Assembly: GCA_003676145.1 (NCBI GenBank) | Contig: NAUB01000020.1 | Span: 62,001 to 126,000 of the forward strand | DNA length: 64,000 nucleotides | Direction: 5' to 3' | Source: a gamma proteobacterium symbiont of Stewartia floridana | Lineage (GTDB): Bacteria > Pseudomonadota > Gammaproteobacteria > Chromatiales > Chromatiaceae | Part shown: piece by piece, positions 44,404 to 53,178 of the stretch | Layout of the letters: every line of letters begins with the position of its first letter | How positions within the stretch are numbered: position 1 is the first letter of the stretch | Notes under the pieces: generated by a model | Told to the model about the DNA's origin: nothing | Databases searched by the model: none | Seen by the model: the letters and a program-made list of their open reading frames with translations, nothing else | Made by a program: the position numbers and the translations under genes

Positions 44404-44433
44404 AAAACGCCACCTTAGCTCAAGCGGCGTTTT
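44404..44433 (-). terminator. Terminator overlapping the gph stop codon
   Basis: AAAACGCC and GGCGTTTT form an 8-base stem around the gph stop codon. Read on the minus strand it ends in TTTT, as for a rho-independent terminator. If it works, gph and trpE would be separate transcripts or the trp genes would have their own promoter in the 170-base gap. Confidence 0.6.
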
Positions 44434-45097
44434 CCAGAATCCCCTGGATCTCGGTAAGCGAGTCGATCACCGCATCGGGATTGTAGTTGCGGATATCTTC
44501 ACCATGGTTGTAGCCATAGCTCATGCAGACGATTTGAAAGCTCGCCGCACGGGCCGCTTTGACGTCACTCTGGGAGTCACCCACCATCAACGCGGCCGAG
44601 GGTTCGACACCCAGGTTCTCCGCAGCGTGTAACAGCGGCATCGGGTCCGGCTTCTTTTTCGGCAGGGTGTCGCCGGCAATGATGATCTCAAAATCGTCAT
44701 GCACGCCCAGATCCTTGAGCAGAGGCAGGGTGAACTGGGCCGCCTTGTTGGTTACGCAACCCAGACGGTAGCCCTGGCCTTTCAGGTAGTCCAGGCCTTC
44801 CCTTATGCCGGGATAGAGCGCCGAACGCAGACTGGTGTTTTCCGCATAGAGCTCCAGAAAGATCGGGTAGGCCCTTTCAAAATCCGCCTCATCAGGCTCA
44901 CCGTTGAGTTGACCGATCAATGCCCGGCGAACCAGACGCTCCACCCCGTTACCGACCCAGTCCCGCACCTTCGCCTCGCCATATACCGGGCGACCGAGCT
45001 GCTTCATCATCTCATCCACGCAGTAAGCCAGGTCCGGAACACTGTCCACCAGAGTGCCGTCCACGTCGATCAGGATCATTTCAGGTTTTTTGATCAT
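44420..45097 (-). CDS. gph: Phosphoglycolate phosphatase
   Basis: The 225-residue HAD enzyme dephosphorylates 2-phosphoglycolate, formed by RuBisCO oxygenation or DNA repair. It has the nucleophile motif LIDVDGTLVDSVPDL, a cap domain, GCVTNKAAQFTLPLL and the last motif MVGDSQSDVKAARAA. The ATG at 45097 is chosen because GAGAGAG lies before it and the family N-terminus fits; ATGs at 45112 and 45124 would lengthen it slightly. It stands between rpe and trpE, a common gammaproteobacterial order. Confidence 0.95.
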   Translation of the reverse strand: MIKKPEMILIDVDGTLVDSVPDLAYCVDEMMKQLGRPVYGEAKVRDWVGNGVERLVRRALIGQLNGEPDEADFERAYPIFLELYAENTSLRSALYPGIREGLDYLKGQGYRLGCVTNKAAQFTLPLLKDLGVHDDFEIIIAGDTLPKKKPDPMPLLHAAENLGVEPSAALMVGDSQSDVKAARAASFQIVCMSYGYNHGEDIRNYNPDAVIDSLTEIQGILENAA

Positions 45098-45311
45098 GCC
45101 AAACTCTCTCATGCTAAAAATCAAACAACGAATCCACTGACAAATCCAACAGGGGATTCCAGCTCAGCAGAGGCCGCACCCTACACAATCACCCAGTGAA
45201 CAATTCAATCGTTAAAATCAGGGAATCTCGATGACTGTCGTCAGTCTGGCCTGTGCCGGTGTGTCAAAAAGGGCTCTTGACCGAGTGCGCTTGGTTTGAT
45301 CGAAGGGGATT

Positions 45312-45368
45312 GGTGGGGCAGAGCCCCACCCTACGTTGTACAGGTGTAGGGTGGGGCTCTGCCCCACC
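45312..45368. repeat. Perfect 23-base palindrome between gph and rpe
   Basis: The arms 45312-45334 and 45346-45368 are perfectly complementary around an 11-base loop, and each arm is itself a smaller palindrome (GGTGGGGC...GCCCCACC). It shares its core with the hairpin at 1554-1574. It lies in a 318-base gap with no gene, where it may end the rpe transcript or act as a REP-like element. Confidence 0.9.
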
Positions 45369-45415
45369 AAATGCCGCCTGAGTAAGCGCCATTCAGCTTG
45401 CAAAACCCTTTTGGA

Positions 45416-46108
45416 TCAGACCTTGGCCAGCTCATCCATCATCTTGCCGACGATGGTGTTGTAGCGGTTGGCGTCGCCCTCTTCCGGGAAGCCGAAGATG
45501 CCGGAACCGGCCACAAAAGTATCTGCACCGGCGGCCTTGATCTCAGCGATGTTGTCGACCTTCACACCACCGTCGATCTCGAGGCGGATATCCAGACCGG
45601 AGTCGTCGATCAGCTTGCGGCAGGCGCGCAGCTTGTCCATGGTGGCAGGAATGAAGCTCTGGCCACCGAAGCCCGGGTTCACCGACATCAGCAGGATCAT
45701 GTCCACTTTGTCCAGCACGTAGTCCAGGTGGCTGAGTGGGGTGGCCGGATTGAAGACCAGGCCCGATTTGCAGCCTTCGTTACGGATCAGCTGCAGACTG
45801 CGGTCGATGTGCTCGGAAGCTTCCGGGTGGAAGGTAATGTAGGTTGCACCCGCCTTGGCGAAATCGGGGATGATCCGATCCACCGGCTTGACCATCATAT
45901 GGACATCGATATCGGCGGTGACGCCATGTTTACGCAATGCTTCACAGACCAGCGGACCAATCGTCAGGTTGGGCACGTAGTGGTTGTCCATAACGTCGAA
46001 ATGAACGATCTCTGCGCCAGAAGCGAGGACGTTATCCACCTCCTCCCCAAGCTTGGCAAAATCCGCAGAGAGGATGGAAGGTGCGATCTTATCGGACTGA
46101 CGGGCCAT
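45416..46108 (-). CDS. rpe: Ribulose-phosphate 3-epimerase
   Basis: The 230-residue TIM-barrel enzyme interconverts ribulose-5-phosphate and xylulose-5-phosphate in the pentose phosphate and Calvin cycles. It has [35 protein letters not shown] with metal ligands, and [12 protein letters not shown]. The ATG at 46108 follows GGAGATAAG; a longer reading from 46201 lacks support. It precedes gph, so both Calvin-cycle-related genes sit together. Confidence 0.97.
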   Translation of the reverse strand: MARQSDKIAPSILSADFAKLGEEVDNVLASGAEIVHFDVMDNHYVPNLTIGPLVCEALRKHGVTADIDVHMMVKPVDRIIPDFAKAGATYITFHPEASEHIDRSLQLIRNEGCKSGLVFNPATPLSHLDYVLDKVDMILLMSVNPGFGGQSFIPATMDKLRACRKLIDDSGLDIRLEIDGGVKVDNIAEIKAAGADTFVAGSGIFGFPEEGDANRYNTIVGKMMDELAKV

Positions 46109-46326
46109 ATTCTTATCTCCTACTGTTCGATCCCCACGCCGGACCAGGCTGAGGCTGGCGCAAACCCATTTTCCGCGCCGGATTTCAAAAAGGAGGGCCA
46201 CTTTACCCCAAAGCGATGCGCTTTTCAGCTATCCCATCCGGGAGGGGTGGCGGTGAAAGCGCCGCCAGACTCTGCAAACCAACTGACAGGCAGGTTAATA
46301 TGGATCTTCAGACCAGGAGATGAGCC

Positions 46327-47139
46327 ATGTCCAAATGCCACCCCGTCCCGCCAGGAATCGCAGCTCTGCTACTGCTCATGGTCGCTGTTGCAGTGCCACT
46401 CCAGGCAGCCAACCTCACCCTGGAGCGGCGCATTTCCGCTGCCCTGGACAGCCCCAACCTGTCGGGCAAGGCGGTCTGGCTTGAAAACGGCAACAGCCGC
46501 TTCCTCGCCATCTACAGCCCCAGCGAGACCAAACTGAGTCTTGGCGGGGTACTGATACTGCATGACCAGGGGACCCATGCGGATTGGGCGGAGGTGATTC
46601 AACCGCTCAGAAAGCATCTCGCCAAACAGGGCTGGAATACCCTGGCACTGCAACTGCCGGCGACCGACACCAACCCGGATGCGACAGCACGTCTCAACCT
46701 GATGGAGCAGGCCTCACCGAGGATCCAGAGCGCAATCGACTACTTCGATCCCCAGCAACAACCCAATCTGGTTCTGGTTGGCCATGGCCTCGGCGCCGCC
46801 ATGGCCTTGCACCATCTAGCCAAGCAGCCCAACCAGCGGGTCAATGCCATTGCGGCGATCGGCCTGAGCATCGACCCGTCCGACGAGTCCGATCCGGTAT
46901 CCCAGGCGATTGCACAGCTGCAGACTCCCATATTGGATCTTTTTGGCAGTCGCGACCTGCCTTCGGTCACAGAGAGCGCCGCCAAACGCCGCCAGATCGC
47001 CTCGTCAAACGCCAGAGAGGGGTATCGTCAGGAGACCCTGAATGGGGCAGATCACTTCTTCAGTGGCATGCAATCGAGCCTGAATCATCGTATCCATGCC
47101 TGGCTGAAGCGCACCAGTGCGGTTGAGGTGCAGAATTGA
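46327..47139 (+). CDS. Periplasmic alpha/beta-hydrolase-like protein (DUF3530)
   Basis: The 270-residue protein has a signal peptide (about 1-28, ending PLQA) and an alpha/beta-hydrolase layout. The nucleophile elbow reads LVGHGLGAAMAL, where the usual Gly-X-Ser-X-Gly has Gly in place of Ser, so normal esterase chemistry is unlikely. GGVLILHDQGTHADW and a late HFF segment fit the DUF3530 pattern. AGGAG precedes the start. Function unknown. Confidence 0.75.
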   Translation: MSKCHPVPPGIAALLLLMVAVAVPLQAANLTLERRISAALDSPNLSGKAVWLENGNSRFLAIYSPSETKLSLGGVLILHDQGTHADWAEVIQPLRKHLAKQGWNTLALQLPATDTNPDATARLNLMEQASPRIQSAIDYFDPQQQPNLVLVGHGLGAAMALHHLAKQPNQRVNAIAAIGLSIDPSDESDPVSQAIAQLQTPILDLFGSRDLPSVTESAAKRRQIASSNAREGYRQETLNGADHFFSGMQSSLNHRIHAWLKRTSAVEVQN

Positions 47140-47150
47140 GGAGGGGGGGA

Positions 47151-47705
47151 TTACTTGGTCACCATCAACGCTTTGATGCGACGTACATAGTGCCTGGTCT
47201 CACCCGGCGCAAAGCCTTCCACCTGAGACCAGCTCTTAACCTCCCCATGAGCTTTGATCGCCTTGCGATAGGCCCTTAGCACATTGCCGTAGCCCGCATT
47301 GTAACTGCCAAGTGCAAACGCCAACCGCTCCTCGGTGGGCAGCCCTTTTTTCCACTTCCGGTAGAGTATTCGATCGTAGTAGATGCCGGCGGCAATATTC
47401 CAGCGCGGCTCTTCGATATGGGTGAAATGGGGGTTATCCTCTTTGATCTCCTGGTAGGTGGCCGGCAGGATCTGCATGATCCCTTTGGCACCGGCGGAAC
47501 TGAGGGCCTTGGGCTGCAGGCCGGACTCTGCGATGCCCTGGGCCTTGAACCAGTGCCAATCGATATGCGGACCAAAGTAGTGCTTGGTGTATTTTCGGAA
47601 GTAGTTGTCGTAGCGATCACTCCAATGATCGTGCTTTACGTGCTTGAATGGTCCGGCGAGCAATAGTCCGGGCAGCAGCAACAGCAGTAGGCACCAGCGC
47701 AGCAT
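47151..47705 (-). CDS. Lytic transglycosylase (SLT domain)
   Basis: The 184-residue protein has a signal peptide (about 1-17) and an SLT domain. The catalytic glutamate lies in GIAESGLQPKALSSAGAKG, followed by IMQILPATY and the late FALGSYNAGYGNVL. It would cut peptidoglycan in the periplasm, as in EmtA/MltC-type enzymes. It converges with the hydrolase-like gene, with 11 bases between. Confidence 0.9.
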   Translation of the reverse strand: MLRWCLLLLLLPGLLLAGPFKHVKHDHWSDRYDNYFRKYTKHYFGPHIDWHWFKAQGIAESGLQPKALSSAGAKGIMQILPATYQEIKEDNPHFTHIEEPRWNIAAGIYYDRILYRKWKKGLPTEERLAFALGSYNAGYGNVLRAYRKAIKAHGEVKSWSQVEGFAPGETRHYVRRIKALMVTK

Positions 47706-47710
47706 GGATC

Positions 47711-47941
47711 CTAATTGAGCCCCAACCCGATCACCAGGCCAAGGGCTGTACCGATGCCGATAAAGATCCCCATGATCATGATGCCGACGGCGATGTTGCC
47801 CTTCTTCAACTCATCGGGGATGCTGAAATTGACGATGTGGCTGAACACTTTACAGCCGAACCACATGAAGAAAATGGTCAGTGCGCCACCAAAAATCACA
47901 TAGATGAAATTAAGCAGGATGGGATCTAGGCTATCGGTCAT
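47711..47941 (-). CDS. DUF350-like small membrane protein
   Basis: The 76-residue protein has two membrane segments (about 11-30 and 50-73). The GNIAVGIMIMGIFIGIG segment matches the repeat of DUF350 proteins, which usually have two such repeats; here only one is present. It starts the short leftward pair with the transglycosylase, 5 bases apart. Function unknown. Confidence 0.65.
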   Translation of the reverse strand: MTDSLDPILLNFIYVIFGGALTIFFMWFGCKVFSHIVNFSIPDELKKGNIAVGIMIMGIFIGIGTALGLVIGLGLN

Positions 47942-47990
47942 TTTCCCCTCCCAGGGAGAGATTGAGAAGCGACATTGAATTCAGATTACT

Positions 47991-48800
47991 TCAGCCCATG
48001 GAGCGCGCTTCTTTGATTCGCTCATAGGCCTTCTTTATCTCATCGGTTTTCTGTGCCGCCATCTTCATCATCTCTTCCGGTAAGCCCTTCGATACCAGCT
48101 TGTCCGGATGGTGCTGACTGATCAGACGACGGTAGGCCCGTTTCACATCCTTATCGGATGCTTGCGGGGAAACATTAAGAATCGCATAGGCGTCGTTCAA
48201 CGACACACCCTGGGTTCTGGGTGGTGGCTGACTGCCCGCCCCGGCATAGTGGGACTGGGCACGCACCATACGTTCGAGGCGGCGAAAGGTTAACTCCGGA
48301 ATATTCAGCAGTTCACAGATATGCAGCAGTAACCGCTCTTCCTGCCGGTCCATCTCACCATCCGCATAGGCTGCCTGGATCTGGATTTCCAGAAACATCT
48401 GAATCAGCGTCTGGCGACGATGACACTCCTGGCGAAACTGGCTGACCACATCATCGAGGGGGAATTGCTCAGATTTACCTTCCTGAAACAGACGGATTGC
48501 GGTCTTCCGCATCTCACTGGAGAGGGACATCTGGCTCATCAGGTTTTCGGCAAGCCGGATCTCGTCCTGGGAGACCCGCCCATCCGCCTTCGCCAGATGG
48601 CCTAACACGGAGAAGGTGGCGGTAAAGAAAGCGGTCTGGACCCGTTCCTGATCCCCGGGCCCCCAACTGACATCATCATCCGGCAGCCCTTTCAGGCCTT
48701 TATCGAATTTATGCCCCAGAGCGGCGCCCAGTACAGCTCCCAAGGGCCCACCGAGCATGAAGCCAAATGCGCCACCAACCAGTTTTCCCCACCAACTCAA
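47991..48800 (-). CDS. djlA: DjlA-like J-domain co-chaperone
   Basis: The 269-residue protein has a glycine-rich membrane helix at the N-terminus (about 7-30), a TerB-like helical domain (about 55-170) and a C-terminal J domain with the HPD motif in YRRLISQHHPDKLVSKGLP. Such proteins recruit DnaK at the inner membrane. The start is TTG at 48800 with GAGGTG upstream; the next in-frame ATG at 48758 would break the helix. Confidence 0.9.
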   Translation of the reverse strand: MSWWGKLVGGAFGFMLGGPLGAVLGAALGHKFDKGLKGLPDDDVSWGPGDQERVQTAFFTATFSVLGHLAKADGRVSQDEIRLAENLMSQMSLSSEMRKTAIRLFQEGKSEQFPLDDVVSQFRQECHRRQTLIQMFLEIQIQAAYADGEMDRQEERLLLHICELLNIPELTFRRLERMVRAQSHYAGAGSQPPPRTQGVSLNDAYAILNVSPQASDKDVKRAYRRLISQHHPDKLVSKGLPEEMMKMAAQKTDEIKKAYERIKEARSMG

Positions 48801-48869
48801 GAGTGCACCTCACTTAGGGCCTGTTACCACAGTAATCGGCAGACTATACCTCAGCCGACCCCGCTGAAG

Positions 48870-49535
48870 CTATTTACCATGAAGATATTGCTCATCGCTG
48901 AAGGAGTAGACCCAGGCCGGGAAGAAAACCACCAGCATGGTGATCACCCAGCCGTTGACCAGGGCTTCGGGAAAGAACATCAGGGGAAAGAAGGGAATGA
49001 TGGTCACCTGCAACTCCGCCATCGTGTAGGCACCACTCAATACCAGCATCTGCATGGCCAGATAACCGCTCACATAACCCACCAGCCAGGCGGTGAAAAA
49101 GCCGTTGCCCAAGACATAGATGAAGAACTGTTTGGGTAACCAGGAACGCACCAGGACCAGTGCAATCTGAGACAGGGTGATCGGCACCAAGACCACGGTC
49201 AGAAAACTGACCACATAGCCTTCCCAGCCATAGCCTGCATTCATGCTCACCGCGAACAGCGCGATACTGGCAGCGATAATCGCCAGTGACCAGCCGAACA
49301 TCAGAGTGATCACCGTCACACCCAGCAGATGAAACGAAAGGCCGGGCTGGATCTGCCCCCGCATATGCCACAGGGCGATCAGACAGACGATGGCACCCAG
49401 GAACACATGAATCAGATTCTGTTGTGTCAGACGCTGCCAGGCAGCCAGTCTCAAAGCGGCAATCAGCACAGCGCCACACAGACCGGCAAGCCAAAACAGC
49501 AGGGTCGTTGAAAACAGACCACCATCCAATTCCAT
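48870..49535 (-). CDS. CbiM-like / COG3235 membrane protein
   Basis: The 221-residue protein is almost entirely hydrophobic, with about six or seven membrane segments. The segment PFFPLMFFPEALVNGWVITML and the layout resemble energy-coupling-factor permease components of the CbiM type. No cobalt, nickel or ATPase gene lies nearby, so the substrate is unknown. A strong GGAGGAAAGGAAGG ribosome-binding region precedes the ATG. Confidence 0.65.
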   Translation of the reverse strand: MELDGGLFSTTLLFWLAGLCGAVLIAALRLAAWQRLTQQNLIHVFLGAIVCLIALWHMRGQIQPGLSFHLLGVTVITLMFGWSLAIIAASIALFAVSMNAGYGWEGYVVSFLTVVLVPITLSQIALVLVRSWLPKQFFIYVLGNGFFTAWLVGYVSGYLAMQMLVLSGAYTMAELQVTIIPFFPLMFFPEALVNGWVITMLVVFFPAWVYSFSDEQYLHGK

Positions 49536-49617
49536 CGATTTCCTTCCTTTCCTCCGAGCCGATTTCAGCTATGCTGACGGCTGTTGACACAGCAGATTAA
49601 TGATAGGGGAGAACCCA

Positions 49618-50658
49618 ATGATCTACCGATCCCTCGGTGACAGCCAAATCAAAGTCAGCGCCCTGTCACTCGGCACCATGACCTTTGGAGAACAAAACAG
49701 CGAAGCCGAAGCTCACGCCCAACTCGACCGCGCCGTCGAAGCGGGTATTAATCTTATCGACACAGCGGAGATGTATCCGGTTCCGCCGAAAGCCGGCACC
49801 CAGGGCGAAACAGAGCGTCATATCGGCACTTGGCTGGCACGCCGCGGCCAACGGGATCAACTGGTTCTCGCCAGTAAAGTTGCCGGTCCGGCAGACTGGC
49901 TCAGCTACCTGAGGGACGGCAATCTGCACCTCGACCGAACCAATATCGAGGCCGCATTGGAGCAGAGTCTGCAACGTCTGCAGACAGATTACATTGATAT
50001 CTATCAGCTGCACTGGCCCGATCGCAAAACCAACTATTTCGGCGCTTTGGGTTATCGGCATCCGAAGCAGGAGTCAGCGACCCCCATCGAAGAGACCCTG
50101 GAGGTCCTGGGGGATCTTAAAAAAGCCGGCAAAATCCGCCATATCGGCGTCTCCAACGAGACCCCATGGGGCCTCATGAGCTATCTGCAGATTGCGCAAC
50201 AGAAGGGTCTGCCCAGAGTGGTCTCGATTCAGAATCCCTACAATCTGTTGAATCGCAGTTTCGAAATCGGCCTGGCCGAGATTGCCCACCGGGAGCGTTG
50301 TGGCCTGCTGGCCTATTCACCGATGGCATTCGGTGTTTTGTCAGGCAAATATCTGCAGGGAAAGCGGCCGGCCAATGCCCGCCTGAGCCTGTTCGACCGT
50401 TTTACCCGCTATACCAACCCCCAGGCCAATACAGCCACAGAACGCTATGTAGGGTTGGCCAGGGAGCATGGATTGGATCCGGGGCAGATGGCTCTGGCCT
50501 ATGTCACCAGCCGCCCTTTTGTCACCAGTACGATCATCGGTGCGACCACCCAGCAGCAACTTGAGATGAATCTGGCCAGCATCGATGTCAGCCTGCAGCG
50601 GGAGGTGCTCGAAGGCATTGAAAAGATCCACACAGAGCTGCCGAATCCAAGTCCATGA
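49618..50658 (+). CDS. tas: NADP(H)-dependent aldo/keto reductase, Tas type
   Basis: The 346-residue enzyme has the aldo/keto reductase tetrad: DTAEMYPVPP with Asp and Tyr, LASKVAGP with Lys, and DIYQLHWPDR with His. The PVPP loop and length match E. coli Tas, which can reduce carbonyls with NADPH; its natural substrate is unknown. The ATG at 49618 follows GGGGAGA; a start at 49600 is possible but less likely. Confidence 0.92.
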   Translation: MIYRSLGDSQIKVSALSLGTMTFGEQNSEAEAHAQLDRAVEAGINLIDTAEMYPVPPKAGTQGETERHIGTWLARRGQRDQLVLASKVAGPADWLSYLRDGNLHLDRTNIEAALEQSLQRLQTDYIDIYQLHWPDRKTNYFGALGYRHPKQESATPIEETLEVLGDLKKAGKIRHIGVSNETPWGLMSYLQIAQQKGLPRVVSIQNPYNLLNRSFEIGLAEIAHRERCGLLAYSPMAFGVLSGKYLQGKRPANARLSLFDRFTRYTNPQANTATERYVGLAREHGLDPGQMALAYVTSRPFVTSTIIGATTQQQLEMNLASIDVSLQREVLEGIEKIHTELPNPSP

Positions 50659-50841
50659 ATCTTTACAAAAAGAGCCCTGTTTCCATGACAAAGAGCATAG
50701 GATCAACGGAAAAAATGGGCTAAAGTCATGATCAAGAGGGGGATAAAAAAGATCAAAACCAAGCGGTTTGACTATTGCGAACAGATCGCTTGAAAACAGC
50801 GTGCCATCACACTCTCTGATTGAGTTGAGCAGCGGAGAAGA

Positions 50842-51141
50842 ATGAAAATGAATGCACCAAGAATCCGTATCGGCAGTTGGTTCAGAACCGTCAACGGAGA
50901 TCAGTTCGAAGTTGTCGCTCACGATCTGGAAGAGGGGGTCGTGGAGGTCCAGTTTTACGATGGCACAGTGGAAGAGTACGACCTGGAAGACCTCAAGGAG
51001 CTTGAGATCGTACCGACAGCCCCACCGGAGGACTGGGCAGGCTCTTACGATCTCACTAAGGACGACTACGGCGTGGACCTGGACCACCCGGCCGGGGATA
51101 CCCATTACAACCCCCTGGATCACCTCGAAGATACCGATTAG
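50842..51141 (+). CDS. Small acidic protein, DUF6763-like
   Basis: The 99-residue protein has a compact beta-rich N-terminal half with IRIGSWFRTVNGDQFEVVA and VEVQFYDGTVEEYDLEDL, then an acidic tail. This pattern resembles small gammaproteobacterial proteins described as DUF6763. GGAGAAG lies just before the ATG; a second ATG two codons later (50848) has better spacing. Function unknown. Confidence 0.65.
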   Translation: MKMNAPRIRIGSWFRTVNGDQFEVVAHDLEEGVVEVQFYDGTVEEYDLEDLKELEIVPTAPPEDWAGSYDLTKDDYGVDLDHPAGDTHYNPLDHLEDTD

Positions 51142-51565
51142 TCCTCCAGGCTGATCCTGCCAACACGCCAGCCGTCACCTCGACAGCCAAAGGAATCTCC
51201 GACGATTCGACATTACGGCGCAGATCGTAGCCATTTTGCGATCGGCGTATCAGATTTGTTGCGGGCAACAGCGGAAGGAGCAGAAGAGAATCAAACGAGA
51301 AGCTGCCAAAGTTAAGAGGTTCAGCATATCAGCTTTGCCGGTGCAAATGGTCAGAATTAACCCTGAAATCAATAACGTTGAATGAAATCCGTCACTTAGG
51401 CAAAGTGAAACCAAGTAAATTACCCGGACGTAGTAGTTAATAAACAGCATGCGGCAGCAAAAACCATCTGCCTTGTCGGCTGTTCCGGGGCTCTAAAGTT
51501 TGCATTTTAAGGGCCGTTATTAAAAGTAACAGGACCCAGATCAAGAGCGATCCAGGAGGTATGAG
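51142..51565. other. Gene-free region before the small orphan gene
   Basis: This 424-base stretch has no supportable gene on either strand. It is moderately AT-rich around 51340-51440. No consensus promoter with good spacing was found, although the small gene at 51566 needs one. Confidence 0.45.
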
Positions 51566-51772
51566 ATGAAGACAGTATATGACATGAGTTCCGGCCAGAT
51601 CATTGAAACCGGTCTTACCACTCTGTCTGCGCCTCAAGACGCCTCACAGTGGGATCAGCCAGCACTGGAATTGGCCCTGCAACCGGTTACTTCCGAAAGT
51701 CCCACGAAGTGCGCTTTCCCGCCTGAGCTGGTCCTGGCGGACCTAAACGCCTTTATCGAGAAAATGAGCTGA
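51566..51772 (+). CDS. Small orphan protein of 68 residues
   Basis: No family is recognised. The case for a real gene rests on a near-perfect AGGAGGT (51554-51560) five bases before the ATG, an uninterrupted frame, and a strong terminator 30 bases after the stop. The protein is soluble and slightly acidic, with one cysteine, and no membrane or signal segment. Confidence 0.6.
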   Translation: MKTVYDMSSGQIIETGLTTLSAPQDASQWDQPALELALQPVTSESPTKCAFPPELVLADLNAFIEKMS

Positions 51773-51802
51773 CAGGATAAGGCGCTCACTTCGTGACTTG
51801 AG

Positions 51803-51829
51803 AGCCGGGCCCCATGGCCCGGCTTTTTT
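51803..51829 (+). terminator. Terminator after the small orphan gene
   Basis: A perfect 9-base stem AGCCGGGCC / GGCCCGGCT with a 4-base loop is followed by six T. It overlaps the last bases of the convergent Rieske gene. Confidence 0.92.
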
Positions 51830-52184
51830 ATGCGCGGGGAACAGAGCCCGAAATCATCAAGACCTCACCATCACGCAGCGCCACTTGAATCGGCGAGAGT
51901 GCATCCCCGGCACAGGGGCCACGCAGACAGAGACCATCTTCAAGGCGAAACAGCGCACCATGGGTGACGCATTGAATGTAACTCTGGCTCAAATCGAGAA
52001 ACTGGTCAGGCTGCCATTCGAGATTGATTCCGGTGTGAGGACAGCGGTTTAGATAGCCATACACCCGCTCTCCCTTGCGCACCACCAGAATCTCCTGGGT
52101 ATCGCCTTCCAGTTCCACACTGAAACCCCGACTTCCCGGATCCTCGAGCTCATCAATTCCGCATAATCTGTGTATCGATGACAT
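51828..52184 (-). CDS. Small Rieske [2Fe-2S] protein
   Basis: The 118-residue protein is a single Rieske domain with the cluster ligands in CPHTG and CVTHGALF. Length and lack of a signal peptide suggest a soluble ferredoxin, like those serving dioxygenases or nitrite reductases. No oxygenase gene is adjacent. It follows the PfkB kinase by 17 bases on the same strand. Confidence 0.9.
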   Translation of the reverse strand: MSSIHRLCGIDELEDPGSRGFSVELEGDTQEILVVRKGERVYGYLNRCPHTGINLEWQPDQFLDLSQSYIQCVTHGALFRLEDGLCLRGPCAGDALSPIQVALRDGEVLMISGSVPRA

Positions 52185-52201
52185 AGGCCTTCTGTTCGCC
52201 G

Positions 52202-53053
52202 TTAAAGCCCTTCACGTCCGCACTTCTCTCCGGCAATCCGATTGCCATGGCGCAGCGCCTCCAGGGGATCGCCCGACTCGAGCAGCGCATGGATCACGCC
52301 GGCATTGAAAACATCCCCCGCCCCCAGGGTATCCACCACTTCCAGTGGTTTGACGGCCTGCTCGAAATGCACCTCACCATGCCGATCCAGCATCCAGCTA
52401 CCCTGTTCACCCCAGGCAAGGTAACAGAGCGCCTGCCGGGTCATCGGACCGATATGGTGGAACAACTGTCGGGCATCCGCAAACCCTTTGGCCATACTGT
52501 AGGCGCGGGATAACATCACCACATCCACATAAGGCAGCGCCTGCTCCAGGCCCGGCCTTGGCTTTTCCAGCTCAAGCGATACCTGCAGTTCGAGCGGCTG
52601 TTGTCTCAGCTGCTCAAGCATCTTCAGGGTCGCTTGCGGGTTTCGGCCTTCGAAATGGATCCAGTCGTACGCTTGCAGGTCAATTTCAGCAAAATCCGCA
52701 TAACTGAATTCAGAGAGCTGTCGGTAGTGAACTATCGTGCGGGATCCACTTGCTTCACTGGAGATGATATAGGAGGTAGGGGTCATGCCACCTGATTCCA
52801 CCCGGACCCAGCGGGTATCGATCTGTACGGTTTGCAGTTGCTCGAGGATGAATCGGCTCGCCTCATCATCCGCCATCACGCCAGCCCAGCTGCAGCGATG
52901 CCCCAAGCGACTCAATACAGTCAAACTGTTACAGGCGTTGCCCCCTCGCCGGCGACTTTGTGAAACCGCCCTGATCTCCTGATCCTCTTGCGGATAGGCC
53001 ACGACCCGATTGACGATGTCGAGGGTTGCCACCCCCACTGCCAGAATTCGCAT
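52202..53053 (-). CDS. PfkB-family carbohydrate kinase
   Basis: The 283-residue kinase has the PfkB motif RRRGGNACNSLTVLSRLG at the start and the catalytic DTLGAGDVFNAGVIHAL near the end with the base Asp. The layout resembles ketohexokinase-like and ribokinase-like members, but the sugar cannot be told. It lies between the giant coiled-coil gene and the Rieske gene in a leftward row. Confidence 0.9.
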   Translation of the reverse strand: MRILAVGVATLDIVNRVVAYPQEDQEIRAVSQSRRRGGNACNSLTVLSRLGHRCSWAGVMADDEASRFILEQLQTVQIDTRWVRVESGGMTPTSYIISSEASGSRTIVHYRQLSEFSYADFAEIDLQAYDWIHFEGRNPQATLKMLEQLRQQPLELQVSLELEKPRPGLEQALPYVDVVMLSRAYSMAKGFADARQLFHHIGPMTRQALCYLAWGEQGSWMLDRHGEVHFEQAVKPLEVVDTLGAGDVFNAGVIHALLESGDPLEALRHGNRIAGEKCGREGL

Positions 53054-53178
53054 CAGGGATTGTTTATCTCCTGTTATCGAGCTGAATATGAGTGAGTAAC
53101 GCCATCACGGATGGTGCGGACGATACGGCCGGATCGATGCACAACCATCGACTCAAAACCGTGCCCGGAGTGGCTGGA

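Noticed and set aside
45398-46537. 379-codon open frame opposite rpe, running into the hydrolase gene
   Set aside because: Antisense to rpe and overlaps the next gene out of frame; no ribosome binding site.
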